This document shows positions 8,827 through 17,607 of a DNA stretch of 64,000 nucleotides, piece after piece. The stretch comes from JAEUOS01 sp965279115. GTDB taxonomy: Bacteria; Pseudomonadota; Gammaproteobacteria; Burkholderiales; JAEUOS01. The DNA lies in the NCBI GenBank assembly GCA_965279115.1, contig OZ257137.1, positions 4,774,001-4,838,000 of the forward strand. Direction: 5' to 3'. The notes under the pieces were generated by a model that was not told the origin of the DNA, did not search any database, and saw only the letters and a list, made by a program, of their open reading frames with translations. The translations under genes were made by a program, and so were the position numbers. The first letter of the stretch is position 1; every line of letters begins with the position of its first letter.

Positions 8827-9854
8827 GCAATACCCTTTTGCCCACCACCGTGGTCGGCAGCTACCCGCAGCCAGACTGGCTGATCGACCGTGCCATGCTC
8901 TCCAAGGTGGTGCCGCGCGTGAACATGCACGAGATGTGGCGCATTCCGGCCGACCAGCTCAAGGAAGCGCAGGACGACGCCACCATCCTCGCCATCCGCG
9001 ACATGGAGCGCGCCGGCATCGACATCATCACCGACGGTGAAGTACGCCGCGAGAGCTATTCCAACTATTTCGTCGCCGCGCTTGAAGGCGTGGATGCGGA
9101 CACTCCGGCGGTGATCGTAAACAAGGCGGGCCGTGAAACCCGCGTGCCGCGCGTGACCGGCCCGATCCGCCGGCGCGGCGCGGTGGAAGTGCGCGACCTG
9201 CAGTTCCTGCGCGCCAACACCGACCGCAAGATCAAGATCACCCTGCCGGGACCGTTCACCATGGCGCAGCAGGCCAAGGACGAGTACTACGGCGACCTGG
9301 AAGCCATGGCGATGGGCTTTGCCGAGGCCGTCAATGCCGAGGTGCTCGACCTGGCCGCCGCCGGTGCGGACGTGATCCAGATCGACGAACCCTGGCTGCG
9401 CAACGACCCCGAGAACGCCAAGCGCTTCGCGGTGAAGGCGATCAACCGCGCCCTGCAGGGTGTGACGGTGCCCACCGTGGTGCACCTGTGTTTCGGCTAT
9501 GCCGCCGTCGTGCCGGGGCAGAAGCCGACAGGCTATTCCTTCCTAACGCAACTTTCCGACAGCACCGCCGACCAGATCTCGATCGAATGCGCGCAGCCCG
9601 CGCTTGAACTGGGCATGCTCAAGGATTTGTCGAACAAGAAGATATTGCTGGGCGTGATTGACCTGGGGAATCCTGCGATTGAAAGCGCGAACGATGTCGC
9701 CGCGCGCATCCGCAATGGCCTGAAGCATGTGAGCGCCGACCGGCTGATTCCGGCGCCGGATTGCGGCATGAAATACCTGCCGCGTGCCACCGCCTTCGGC
9801 AAGCTCAAGGCCTTGGCCGAGGGCGCGGCCATTGTGCGGCGCGAGTTGTCCTGA
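8823..9854 (+). CDS. Cobalamin-independent methionine synthase (MetE C-terminal) family protein
   Basis: 343 aa, matching only the catalytic C-terminal half of MetE. It opens with LPTTVVGSYPQP, has the TLPGPFTM strand, DVIQIDEPWLR, the zinc-ligand pair VHLCFG, and the late PDCGMKYLPR Cys. The zinc ligands are therefore present, but the N-terminal folate-recruiting domain of true MetE is absent, so the methyl donor may differ. It overlaps the YtcJ-like gene by four bases and precedes an MFS transporter. Stand-alone proteins of this type often sit in catabolic clusters with unproven function. Methyl transfer to a thiol is the cautious prediction. Confidence 0.85.
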   Translation: MSNTLLPTTVVGSYPQPDWLIDRAMLSKVVPRVNMHEMWRIPADQLKEAQDDATILAIRDMERAGIDIITDGEVRRESYSNYFVAALEGVDADTPAVIVNKAGRETRVPRVTGPIRRRGAVEVRDLQFLRANTDRKIKITLPGPFTMAQQAKDEYYGDLEAMAMGFAEAVNAEVLDLAAAGADVIQIDEPWLRNDPENAKRFAVKAINRALQGVTVPTVVHLCFGYAAVVPGQKPTGYSFLTQLSDSTADQISIECAQPALELGMLKDLSNKKILLGVIDLGNPAIESANDVAARIRNGLKHVSADRLIPAPDCGMKYLPRATAFGKLKALAEGAAIVRRELS

Positions 9855-9933
9855 GCCGGCATAACGGGTTTCGCACGGTGCTTTGGAGCAGCGTGCGTGC
9901 CGGCGTTTCATCGGCATCCCGGGTGCGGATGGC

Positions 9934-11115
9934 GTGACCAGTTCCGCGCGCTCTCGCCTGGCTGTCACGCTGACGGCCGCGACCATACTCAACCTGCCGT
10001 TCGGCACGATTTACGCCTTCAGCGTTTTCCTGAAGCCGATGGAAGCGCTGCTGGCGATCTCGCGCACGCAGATGTCGGTGGTGTTCGGATTGGCGACCAT
10101 CACGCTCACGCTGGGCATGAACCTGGCGCCGCAGCTGTATCGCCGCCTGCCGCCGGTCTTGATCGTGCTGGGCTCCGGCATAGGCAGTGCCGCCGGACTC
10201 GCCATCACCGCCGGCGCGCAAGGCTACGCCAGCCTGCTGCTGGGCTACGGACTGTTGTTCGGCATCGGCGGCGGCATCTGCTTTATCGTCATGCAGCAGG
10301 CCGTCAATCAGGCGGCCGAAACCACCAGCGGCCTGGTGAACGGCTATCTGGTGTCCTTGTATCCGCTGGGCGCGATGCTCGGTGCCCCGATTTTCGGATG
10401 GGCGATCGAGGCCTACGGATTGCGTGCGACCCTCGCGGGGCTGGCAACAACGGTGATCGCCACCGCAATGATCGCCGCAGCCATGCTGTACATCGGCGGG
10501 ATCCGGCTGCATGATCCCCACGCCGAAACGCCGAGCGCAGCCTCGTCGGAACGTGGCGTGTTCCTGCGGCTCTTCACGGTGTTTTTCCTTGCCGCGGCGG
10601 CCGGACTCACGGTGTTGAGCCAGGCGGCCGGGATCGTCCAGGCTTACGGGGGCAAGTCGGCCCTGGCACTGGGCGCGACCACCTTCATCACCGGCGCGAT
10701 CGCCGCGGCGCGCATCGGCGGCGGTGCACTGGTGGATCGCTTCGCCGTGCCGCAGGTGGCTTGCGGCGCGCACCTGTGGTCCCTGGCGGGGGCGCTGTTG
10801 TTGATCGTATGGCCCGGTCCGCTGGTGTCGGTCGCGGGGCTGGCCATGATAGGCATGGGTTACGGCTTTGTGTCCGGTCTCACGGCGTGCGCGATCTCGC
10901 GCTATTGGCACCGCAACCATTTCGGGCAGATCGCCAGCCGCATGTACATCGCCTGGTGCGTGGCAGCCATCAGCCTGCCGGTGCTGGCGGGGTGGCTGTT
11001 CGACCGCACCCAGGGCTACGCCGGGGTGATGGTCATCGCGGCGTTTGTGAACGTCATAGGGGTGATGGTGGCGCGCGGCCTGCCTGCGGGCAGGAATGCG
11101 ACGACGCCTGACTGA
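9934..11115 (+). CDS. MFS transporter, oxalate/formate-antiporter-like
   Basis: About 393 aa from GTG 9934; TTG 9883 would add 17 residues with no membrane or family character. Twelve hydrophobic segments can be followed from ILNLPFGTIYAFSVFL to the end, and the loop SRTQMSVVFG after the first helix pair is typical of OFA-type MFS carriers of organic acids. It follows the amidohydrolase/MetE-like pair by 79 bases and may export or import the relevant metabolite. A short hairpin follows at 11123-11138. Start choice is moderate confidence. Confidence 0.85.
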   Translation: MTSSARSRLAVTLTAATILNLPFGTIYAFSVFLKPMEALLAISRTQMSVVFGLATITLTLGMNLAPQLYRRLPPVLIVLGSGIGSAAGLAITAGAQGYASLLLGYGLLFGIGGGICFIVMQQAVNQAAETTSGLVNGYLVSLYPLGAMLGAPIFGWAIEAYGLRATLAGLATTVIATAMIAAAMLYIGGIRLHDPHAETPSAASSERGVFLRLFTVFFLAAAAGLTVLSQAAGIVQAYGGKSALALGATTFITGAIAAARIGGGALVDRFAVPQVACGAHLWSLAGALLLIVWPGPLVSVAGLAMIGMGYGFVSGLTACAISRYWHRNHFGQIASRMYIAWCVAAISLPVLAGWLFDRTQGYAGVMVIAAFVNVIGVMVARGLPAGRNATTPD

Positions 11116-11122
11116 ATGGCTA

Positions 11123-11138
11123 TAGCCCGTTCGGGCTA
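11123..11138 (+). terminator. Possible terminator after the MFS gene
   Basis: TAGCCCG-TT-CGGGCTA is a perfect inverted repeat starting eight bases after the MFS stop codon and followed by ATTTCCCC. The uridine tract is short, so intrinsic termination would be weak. Confidence 0.45.
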
Positions 11139-11310
11139 ATTTCCCCGGCCGGTGACGTGGAGTAACCAATTGTCCACGGGTTGCCCAAACTTTGAGCGAT
11201 GAACCAAGAGCTATGTGTATCAAGCGTCGGCGTCGGATCCGATGTGCAAATGCCCACAGGTTCTGGGGATAACTTTCGCCCCCCGGCCGGGCCCGTTGCG
11301 CTGAATCTTG

Positions 11311-11338
11311 CGGACCGCTCGCGCGGGCGAGCGGTCCG
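11311..11338. terminator. Strong 12-bp hairpin between convergent genes
   Basis: CGGACCGCTCGC and its exact complement GCGAGCGGTCCG flank a GCGG loop. The hairpin lies 23 bases beyond the GST stop, between convergent MFS and GST genes, where a bidirectional terminator is expected. There is no T-run on either side, so it could instead be a transcript-stabilising stem. Confidence 0.5.
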
Positions 11339-11361
11339 GGAACTGCGGCGCGGGCGCGGTC

Positions 11362-12057
11362 CTACTTCTTGAGCCGCTCGTTTTGCGGGAACATGAAGCG
11401 CTTGGCCTCGTCGTCGTTCTCGGCCTTGAACGCATGGCGGGCCTTGAGCAGCTCGGTGCGTGCCACTGCGGGACGGGCGTTGATCTCGTCAAGCAGGCGT
11501 TTGACCTGCGGATAGGTGGTCCAGGTGGCATCGCCGGTGCCGAGCACGAAGGGCACCAGGCGCGCCCAGCCCCAGAAGGCCATGTCGACGATCGAGTATT
11601 CGTCGCCCAGCATGTAGTGCGAGCTGGCGAGATGGGCCTCGATGATCTTCCAGTGACGGTGGGCTTCGAAGTCATAGCGGTTGAGCGCATATTCCTTGGG
11701 TTCCGGCGCGGCCACGCGGAAATGGACCGACTGGCCGGAGAACGGGCCGATGCCGCTGGCGATGAACATCAGCCAGGACAGCATGTTGGCGCGCGCCGGG
11801 CTGGCCGCATCCAGCGGGACGAAGCGCTTTTCGCGGTCGGCCAGGTAAAGCAGGATGGCGTTGCTGTCGAACACGCGCACATCGCCATCGACAATGGCGG
11901 GCACCTTGCTGTTGGGGTTGACCTTGAGGAAATCCGGCGTGAACTGTTCGCCCTTGCGGGTATCGACAGGCACGGCTTCGTAGGGCAGACCCAGCTCTTC
12001 GAGCAGCAGGGCGACCTTCATGGGATTGGGGGCGACGTTGTAATAGAACTTCAGCAT
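11362..12057 (-). CDS. Glutathione S-transferase family protein
   Basis: 231 aa from ATG 12057; longer in-frame upstream codons lack homology. The thioredoxin-like N-domain reads LKFYYNVAPNPMKVALLLEE, with the conserved cis-Pro segment KVPAIVDGD and the glutathione gamma-glutamyl binding FDSNAILLYLAD. The C-terminal helical domain contains YSIVDMAFWGWARL, the usual N-capping/hydrophobic-staple region. Size and order are those of a cytosolic bacterial GST (YfcG/YghU side of the family). It probably conjugates or isomerises an electrophile. The gene stands alone, followed by a strong hairpin. Confidence 0.9.
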   Translation of the reverse strand: MLKFYYNVAPNPMKVALLLEELGLPYEAVPVDTRKGEQFTPDFLKVNPNSKVPAIVDGDVRVFDSNAILLYLADREKRFVPLDAASPARANMLSWLMFIASGIGPFSGQSVHFRVAAPEPKEYALNRYDFEAHRHWKIIEAHLASSHYMLGDEYSIVDMAFWGWARLVPFVLGTGDATWTTYPQVKRLLDEINARPAVARTELLKARHAFKAENDDEAKRFMFPQNERLKK

Positions 12058-12207
12058 GGTGGAGGTGCTCGGTAAGGGTTGAGGGACAAGCGCCGCGATT
12101 GTATAGGGTGGAACGAAGAGCGGCGGCATCGGCTTCCAGCAGGTAACATTGCACGCTGTTGCCGCATCGTGAGGCGGCGTGAGGTGCTTGTCCGGGAAGG
12201 GATGTCC

Positions 12208-12684
12208 ATGAGCGAGATCGAAAGGCGTATCCAGGCGATGGGGTTCGAGCTTCCCGCGCCGTTCAGGTTTCCCAACCCCAACCGCACCGGTTGTGTGCAG
12301 GTGGGATCCATCCTGTTCGTGTCGGGCCATGGCCGCGACTTGCCTGCGCTTGCCGGCGTGCGGCATTCGGGCAAGGTGCCGGCCGAGGTATCGGTGGAAG
12401 AAGGCTACGCGACCGCGCGCGCTGTCGCGTTGAGCATGTTCGCTTCGATCAAGCAGCAGCTGGGCGACCTGGACCGGGTAAAGCGCCTGGTACGCCTTTT
12501 TGGCATGGTCAATGCATCACCCGGGTTCGGGTTGATGCCCAACGTGATCGACGGCGCATCCGACTTCTTCTATCAGGTGCTGGGGCCGGTCAATGGCCAG
12601 CACGCGCGCACGGCTATCGGCGTGGCTGAATTGCCGCATGGGATCCCGGTAGAGATCAATGGTGAATTCGAAGTGCACGGATGA
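12208..12684 (+). CDS. RidA/YjgF-family protein
   Basis: 158 aa from ATG 12208; the alternative ATG 12202 leaves the GGAAGG at about 12194 too close. The core GFELPAPFRFPNPN...VQVGSILFVSGHG and the end segment ARTAIGVAELPHGIPVEI are those of Rid-family proteins, including the C-terminal Arg that in RidA handles reactive enamine/imine intermediates. It is longer than canonical RidA (about 128 aa), with an insertion carrying SGKVPAEVS, and belongs to one of the larger Rid subgroups. It precedes the dehydratase cluster in the same orientation. Actual deaminase activity is not certain. Confidence 0.88.
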   Translation: MSEIERRIQAMGFELPAPFRFPNPNRTGCVQVGSILFVSGHGRDLPALAGVRHSGKVPAEVSVEEGYATARAVALSMFASIKQQLGDLDRVKRLVRLFGMVNASPGFGLMPNVIDGASDFFYQVLGPVNGQHARTAIGVAELPHGIPVEINGEFEVHG

Positions 12685-12733
12685 TTCGCATGTGCAACGC
12701 GGCTGGTAGTGCCCCCTGTGCGACGGGTGCGGG

Positions 12734-14029
12734 ATGAGCGCCGGCGGGACCGGCATGACCGGGGCTGAAAAGATCATCGCGCGCGCCTGCGGTGTGGGCC
12801 GGGTGCGCGCCGGCGAGATCGTGTTTCCGCGCCCGGACATGGTGATGATCCACGACAACATGGTGCCCAGCGTCAAGCGCGCGCTCGACGAACTGGGCAT
12901 CGACCGCCTTGCCGAACCGGACAAGGTAGTGATGGTCACCGACCATGAAGTGCTGTACGGCAGCGCGCGTGCCGCGCAGTACGGGTCGATCAACCGTGGC
13001 GCCGCGAAGTTGTGGAAGGTGGGGCGCTTTTTCGACGTGGGGCGCGGCGGGCATGGCCATGTGTTTCCGATGGAAAGGGGCATGGTTTCGCCGGGCATGT
13101 TCTATTTCGACAACGATCGCCATTGCACCAACGCCGGCGCGATCGGCGCGGTGGCGTTTCGCATGGGCATGGAGATCACCCGCGTGCTGGCCACGGGCAC
13201 AAACTGGATCATGGTGCCGAAGACGCTGAAACTCACATTGCGCGGGCGCCTGGGGCAAGGGGTTTACGCGCGCGACCTGGGCGCGCATGTCGGCAGCCTG
13301 ATCAGCAAGAAGGCGCTTCCATTCGACCTCGACTACCGCATCCTGGAATACGCCGGCGACCTCGACCAGTTCGACCTGGCCGCGCGCGTCGGCCTTTGCA
13401 GCGCACCCACGGAACTGGGGGCCTATGGCGTGTTCTTCCCGCCCTCGGCAGCGGTGCTCGCGCATGCAAGAAGAGTGGCTGAACGGCCTTTCGAGCCGGC
13501 GTACTCGGATGCTGAGGCTTCGTACGAGGCCGAGGCGGACATCGATGTGGCTGCGCTTGAGCCGCAGGTGTCGCTGCCGGGAGGCGTGCAAAACGCGGTA
13601 CCGGTGTCGGAGATTGCAGGCAAGCCGGTCAATCACGCTTTCATCGGCTCCTGCGCCTCGGGCATGTACGAAGACATCGCCACGGCAGCCGGCTACCTGG
13701 CCGGGCGGCGCATCGCCGATGACGTGCGCCTGTTCGTGGTGCCGGGCTCGGAAGACACCACACGCCGTCTGGCCAGCGAAGGCCTCATGCAGGTTCTTCT
13801 TGATGCCGGTGCTGTGGTGCTGCCGGCCGGTTGCGGACCCTGCAACGACGCCGTGGTCGGTCCCATCGATGGCGGTGAAGTCTCGATCTCGACGGCCACC
13901 AACAATCCCACCGGGCGCTTCGGCGCGCGTGATGGGCACCTGTACCTGGGCAGTCCGGCGACGGTGGCGGCCTCTGCGGTGGCCGGGCGCATTGTCGACC
14001 CGCGCACAGTGGCCGCGACGAAGATCTGA
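12734..14029 (+). CDS. Aconitase-family hydro-lyase, large subunit (LeuC-like)
   Basis: 431 aa. The three cluster-binding cysteines expected for the [4Fe-4S] site are Cys307 (IGSCASG), Cys367 and Cys370 (AGCGPC). The N-terminal part has VMVTDHE and GHGHVFPMERG, and NNPTGRFGARDG near the end corresponds to the substrate-binding NFxGR region. It resembles the two-subunit isopropylmalate/methylmalate/homoaconitate dehydratases rather than monomeric aconitase. The matching small subunit is at 15062-15607, but a tctC gene lies between. It probably isomerises or dehydrates a hydroxy-dicarboxylic acid. The IGSC and GCGPC sequences differ from classic LeuC, so leucine biosynthesis is not assumed. Confidence 0.88.
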   Translation: MSAGGTGMTGAEKIIARACGVGRVRAGEIVFPRPDMVMIHDNMVPSVKRALDELGIDRLAEPDKVVMVTDHEVLYGSARAAQYGSINRGAAKLWKVGRFFDVGRGGHGHVFPMERGMVSPGMFYFDNDRHCTNAGAIGAVAFRMGMEITRVLATGTNWIMVPKTLKLTLRGRLGQGVYARDLGAHVGSLISKKALPFDLDYRILEYAGDLDQFDLAARVGLCSAPTELGAYGVFFPPSAAVLAHARRVAERPFEPAYSDAEASYEAEADIDVAALEPQVSLPGGVQNAVPVSEIAGKPVNHAFIGSCASGMYEDIATAAGYLAGRRIADDVRLFVVPGSEDTTRRLASEGLMQVLLDAGAVVLPAGCGPCNDAVVGPIDGGEVSISTATNNPTGRFGARDGHLYLGSPATVAASAVAGRIVDPRTVAATKI

Positions 14030-14087
14030 AAATGCCCTCCCATCTCCATTCCGCAGAAGTAGCCCCTCATTTCCAGGAGCATTTATC

Positions 14088-15065
14088 GTGTCGCTGAAAC
14101 CCCGGCTGGCTGGCTTACTCTTCGCATCCCTTGCGCTTGCGCTGGCGCCGTTTGCCGCATTCGCGCAAAAGTACCCCGATCGCCCGGTGCGCATCATCGT
14201 GCCGTTCCCGGCCGGCGACGGCATCGACCTGCAGGCGCGCTTGATCGGCCAGCAACTGGGCGACCGTCTCGGCCAGCAGGTGCTGGTGGACAACCGGCCC
14301 GGCGCCGGCACCCTGATCGGCACCGAGGCGGCGGTCAAGGCGCCGGCCGATGGCTACACCATCCTTCTGGTGACCACCACCTTCGCCATCAATCCCAGCC
14401 TGCATCCCAAGGTGCCCTACGATCCACTCAAGGATTTCACCGCGCTGATCCAGACCACCGCGATTCCTCTCATCGTGGTGGCCAGCAACCAATTCGCACC
14501 CAACACGCTGCAGGAGATGATCGCGTTGGCCAGGCAGAAGCCGGGCCAGCTTTCGATGGGCAATTCCGGCATCGGCACCTCCGCGCACATCGCGATGGAA
14601 CTGCTGCGCATGTCGGCCGGCATCCAGTACGTGCATGTGCCCTACAAGGGCATTCCGCCGGCCATGATCGACCTGCTCAACGGGCAGCTCAACATGCTGT
14701 CGACTTCACCGGCGCAGGTGATGGGCTCCATCCGCGAAGGCAAGATCAAGGCCATCGGAGTCACCGGCGCGAAGCGCATGGCGCAGTTGCCCAATGTCGG
14801 CACGGTGCTCGAGGCGGGCATGTCGGGCGCAGAGGCTTATGCCTGGATCGGCCTGGTGATGGGCGCAGCCACACCGCGCGATATCGTGATGCGACTCAAC
14901 CGCGAGATCGGCGCCATCCTTTCCGGGCCCGAGCTCAGGGCGCGCTTCAACAATGACGGTGCGGAGGTGATCGGCGGCACGCCCGAGGCATTCGGTTCGC
15001 ATATCGCGAGCGAACTGCAAAAATGGGCGAAGGTCATCAAGGACGCCGGGATCAAGCCGCAATGA
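14088..15065 (+). CDS. TctC/Bug-family periplasmic solute-binding protein
   Basis: 325 aa from GTG 14088, preceded by CCAGGAGC at 14073-14080; frame-open codons further upstream overlap the dehydratase gene and carry no signal peptide. The signal peptide ends AAFAQ and the mature chain begins YPDRPVRIIVPFPAGDG, with HVPYKGIPPAMIDLLNGQ and GAKRMAQLPNVGT further on. Its TGA overlaps the ATG of the dehydratase small subunit (ATGA at 15062-15065), so receptor and enzyme subunit are translationally coupled. That makes the dehydratase substrate, or a precursor, its likely ligand. Confidence 0.92.
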   Translation: MSLKPRLAGLLFASLALALAPFAAFAQKYPDRPVRIIVPFPAGDGIDLQARLIGQQLGDRLGQQVLVDNRPGAGTLIGTEAAVKAPADGYTILLVTTTFAINPSLHPKVPYDPLKDFTALIQTTAIPLIVVASNQFAPNTLQEMIALARQKPGQLSMGNSGIGTSAHIAMELLRMSAGIQYVHVPYKGIPPAMIDLLNGQLNMLSTSPAQVMGSIREGKIKAIGVTGAKRMAQLPNVGTVLEAGMSGAEAYAWIGLVMGAATPRDIVMRLNREIGAILSGPELRARFNNDGAEVIGGTPEAFGSHIASELQKWAKVIKDAGIKPQ

Positions 15066-15607
15066 GCTTGCCTGAAGCGCAAGCGCCGTTCTCGTGGGTG
15101 CGGCGCGGCCGCTGCTACCGTCTGGGGCACGATGTCCCCCACATGGGCGGCGTGGTGCCGATGCGGGTGGTGTCCGAAATGCGCTTCGACCCCAGGGACA
15201 TCGTGCCGCATCTGTTTGCCGAAACCGATCCCGGGTTTCACGAGCGCTGCCGCCCGGGTGATGTGATCGTCACCGGCCGCAACTTCGGCATGGGCCCCAA
15301 GATGCAGGGCTACATCGCCATGCAGGCATTGGGACTGGGGCTGGTGTGCGAGTCCATGCCATTCCTCGCCTATCGGGAGGCGATCGGCCTTGGGTTGCCG
15401 GTGCTGACCGACTGTCCCGGCGTGTCCGACGCCTGTGCGACCGGCGACGATGTCGAGGTCGACTTCCTTGCCGGTCGCTTCATCAACCATACACGCGGCG
15501 CCGAGCGCGCGCTACCCGCGGTACCCGAAGGGTTGCGCGAAATCGTCGCCATGGGTGGCACCAACAACTGGCTCAAGCGCTGGTGGCAGCAGCAGAACGC
15601 GGCCTGA
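15062..15607 (+). CDS. Aconitase-family hydro-lyase, small subunit (LeuD-like)
   Basis: 181 aa from ATG 15062. The swivel-domain features are present: GDVIVTGRNFGMGPKMQGYIAM corresponds to the conserved G-x-N-F-G-x-G-S segment of LeuD/AcnD-type small subunits, here with Met-Gly-Pro in place of the usual Gly-Ser-Ser. It would pair with the large subunit at 12734-14029. The start overlaps the preceding tctC stop by four bases. The altered substrate loop suggests a substrate other than isopropylmalate. Two-subunit assignment is secure; the reaction is not. Confidence 0.85.
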   Translation: MSLPEAQAPFSWVRRGRCYRLGHDVPHMGGVVPMRVVSEMRFDPRDIVPHLFAETDPGFHERCRPGDVIVTGRNFGMGPKMQGYIAMQALGLGLVCESMPFLAYREAIGLGLPVLTDCPGVSDACATGDDVEVDFLAGRFINHTRGAERALPAVPEGLREIVAMGGTNNWLKRWWQQQNAA

Positions 15608-15641
15608 CATCAAGACAAACAAAACCAATGGAGACACGGCA

Positions 15642-16619
15642 ATGAAAAGTATTCTCTGCGGTATCGCATTTGCCACAACCCTGGGCATGGTGGCATCCAC
15701 CGGTGTTCAGGCGCAGGCCTATCCCAACAAGCCGGTCCGCATGGTGGTGCCCTATGCGCCGGGCGGTGCCACCGACATCATGGGGCGGGTGGTCGCCCAG
15801 CGCCTGGGCGATATCCTTGGCCAGCAGGTGCTGGTCGACAACCGTCCGGGCGGCAATACCGCGATCGGTGCCGAGATCGTCGCCAAGGCGCCCGCCGACG
15901 GCTACACCCTGATGTTCACCAACGACGCGACCTTCGTCCTCAACCCGGCCTTGTTCCAGAAGCTTTCGTACAACATGGCGCGCGACTTCGTGCCGGTGGC
16001 AACGGTTGCGTACCTGAACCTTGCTCTGGTTGTGTCGGCCGAGTTGCCGGTGAAAAGCTACGCCGACCTGGTGGCGTATACCAAGGCCAAGTCGGGCACC
16101 ATCAGCTACGGTTCCTACGGGGTGGGCAGCCAGGCCCACCTGATGGGGGAGATCTACAAGAAACTCAACGGTACCGACATGGTCCACGTCCCCTACAAGG
16201 GGTCCGCACCGGCGGTGGCCGATGTCATCGGCGGCCAGGTGGTGTTCACCTTCCCGGCCATTCCCACGGTGCAGGGCTTCATCAAGGCGGGCAAGGTGAA
16301 GGCGCTGGCGATTTCGGGTGACAAGCGCTCGGCCCTGTTGCCGGACGTGCCGACCTTCAACGAGGTTGGCGCGAAGGACATGGACATCGGCGCCTGGTAC
16401 GGCTTCTTCGCGCCGGCGGGCACGCCGCGCGAAGTGGTGGCGCGCCTGAACGCGGCCGTGGCCACCATGCTGACCAATCCCGAATTCGTCGAAAAGCAGC
16501 TGACCCCGCAGGGCATGCTGCCGATGAACAACTCGGTCGATCAGATCAACGCGCTGATGAAAAGCGAGAGCGAGCGCATGGCGCGCATCGTCAAGCTCTC
16601 GGGGGCGAAGGTGGAGTAG
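15642..16619 (+). CDS. TctC/Bug-family periplasmic solute-binding protein
   Basis: 325 aa from ATG 15642, with GGAGACA at 15630-15636. The signal peptide ends GVQAQ, followed by YPNKPVRMVVPYAPGGATD, DNRPGGN, HVPYKGSAPAVADVIGGQ, SGDKRSALLPDVPTF and GFFAPAGTPRE. It is the second receptor of the dehydratase operon, 34 bases after the small subunit, and differs clearly in sequence from the copy at 14088, so the two probably recognise different ligands. It is convergent with the metal-dependent hydrolase gene. Confidence 0.93.
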   Translation: MKSILCGIAFATTLGMVASTGVQAQAYPNKPVRMVVPYAPGGATDIMGRVVAQRLGDILGQQVLVDNRPGGNTAIGAEIVAKAPADGYTLMFTNDATFVLNPALFQKLSYNMARDFVPVATVAYLNLALVVSAELPVKSYADLVAYTKAKSGTISYGSYGVGSQAHLMGEIYKKLNGTDMVHVPYKGSAPAVADVIGGQVVFTFPAIPTVQGFIKAGKVKALAISGDKRSALLPDVPTFNEVGAKDMDIGAWYGFFAPAGTPREVVARLNAAVATMLTNPEFVEKQLTPQGMLPMNNSVDQINALMKSESERMARIVKLSGAKVE

Positions 16620-16624
16620 GCGGG

Positions 16625-17575
16625 CTAGGCTTTCAGGCGCGGAAACAACGCCTGCGCGTTGCCGCGTTCGAGGGCCGTGCGGGCTTCCGGCGTGAAGTCG
16701 TGCGCAGCCAGCCCGTCGATGGTCTTTTTCATCATTCCCACCGCGAAAGGGAAGTCGCTGCCGTAGAGAATCTGCGTCGGCGGCACGAACTTCTCGAGCG
16801 CCGCCAGCGCCGGTTCGTTGGCTGACAGGGCGGTGTCGTAATACTGCCGTGTGAGCGCCTTCATCGCCCCTTCGGGGATCAGCTTCGCGAATTCTTCCTG
16901 GGCTTCCAGCCGGCACATGCGGTGGCCGATGTAGGGCACGGTGCCGCCGGCATGCGAGAAGATGAAGCGGATGTTCGGGCAGCGCGACAGGGTGCCGCTG
17001 TAGAGCAGGCTCATTACCGCACGGGTGGTGTCGAGCACGAATTCCATGGTCGAGGCTGGAATGCCCGGCAACAGCGCCTTGCTGGCATCCGACGCTGTCG
17101 GGTGCACGAACACGACTGCGTGACGCCGGTTGAGTTCGTCGAACACCGGGGCGAAAGCCGGATCGCCAGGGTAGCGGTTGGCATAGGAGCTCATCAGACA
17201 ATAGCCGTCGGTGGCGAGATCGTCGCCCGCATGGCGGATCTCGGCCAGGCTGCCCGCGACGTCCGGCAGGGCCAGCGAGGCGAACATGCCGAAGCGCTTC
17301 GGGTGGGTGCGCACCAGTTCGGCGGTGTAGTCATTGCATTGCCGCGCCAGATGGGTGGCCCTGGCGTTGTCGCCGAACCAGATGCCCGGAGCGGAGACCG
17401 ACAGCATGGCGAAGCCGACGTTGTTGGCGTCCATCTCGTCGAGTGACTTCTGCGCGGTCCAGTCGAGCGCTGCCGCGGCGCGGCGCGGGGCCTGGTCGAC
17501 GATCGGGCCGGGGCCCACGGTGTCGATATAGACGCGTGGCAACAGGTGGTGGTGGACGTCGATGAAAGTGCTCAT
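16625..17575 (-). CDS. Amidohydrolase family 2 (ACMSD-like metal-dependent hydrolase)
   Basis: 316 aa from ATG 17575. The first metal motif is FIDVHHHLLP at residues 4-13; the second region carries VVFVHPTA, then IFSHAGGTVPY and LYGSDFPF with the catalytic Asp. This is the amidohydrolase-2/ACMSD group of TIM-barrel decarboxylases and hydrolases. It lies 32 bases downstream of a tctC gene in the same orientation, so the two form an operon controlled by the divergent LysR gene. A decarboxylase acting on an aromatic or muconate-type acid is plausible but inferred. Confidence 0.9.
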   Translation of the reverse strand: MSTFIDVHHHLLPRVYIDTVGPGPIVDQAPRRAAAALDWTAQKSLDEMDANNVGFAMLSVSAPGIWFGDNARATHLARQCNDYTAELVRTHPKRFGMFASLALPDVAGSLAEIRHAGDDLATDGYCLMSSYANRYPGDPAFAPVFDELNRRHAVVFVHPTASDASKALLPGIPASTMEFVLDTTRAVMSLLYSGTLSRCPNIRFIFSHAGGTVPYIGHRMCRLEAQEEFAKLIPEGAMKALTRQYYDTALSANEPALAALEKFVPPTQILYGSDFPFAVGMMKKTIDGLAAHDFTPEARTALERGNAQALFPRLKA

Positions 17576-17607
17576 TTGGTTTTCCTGTGGCTGGTCGGAT
17601 TGAAATT

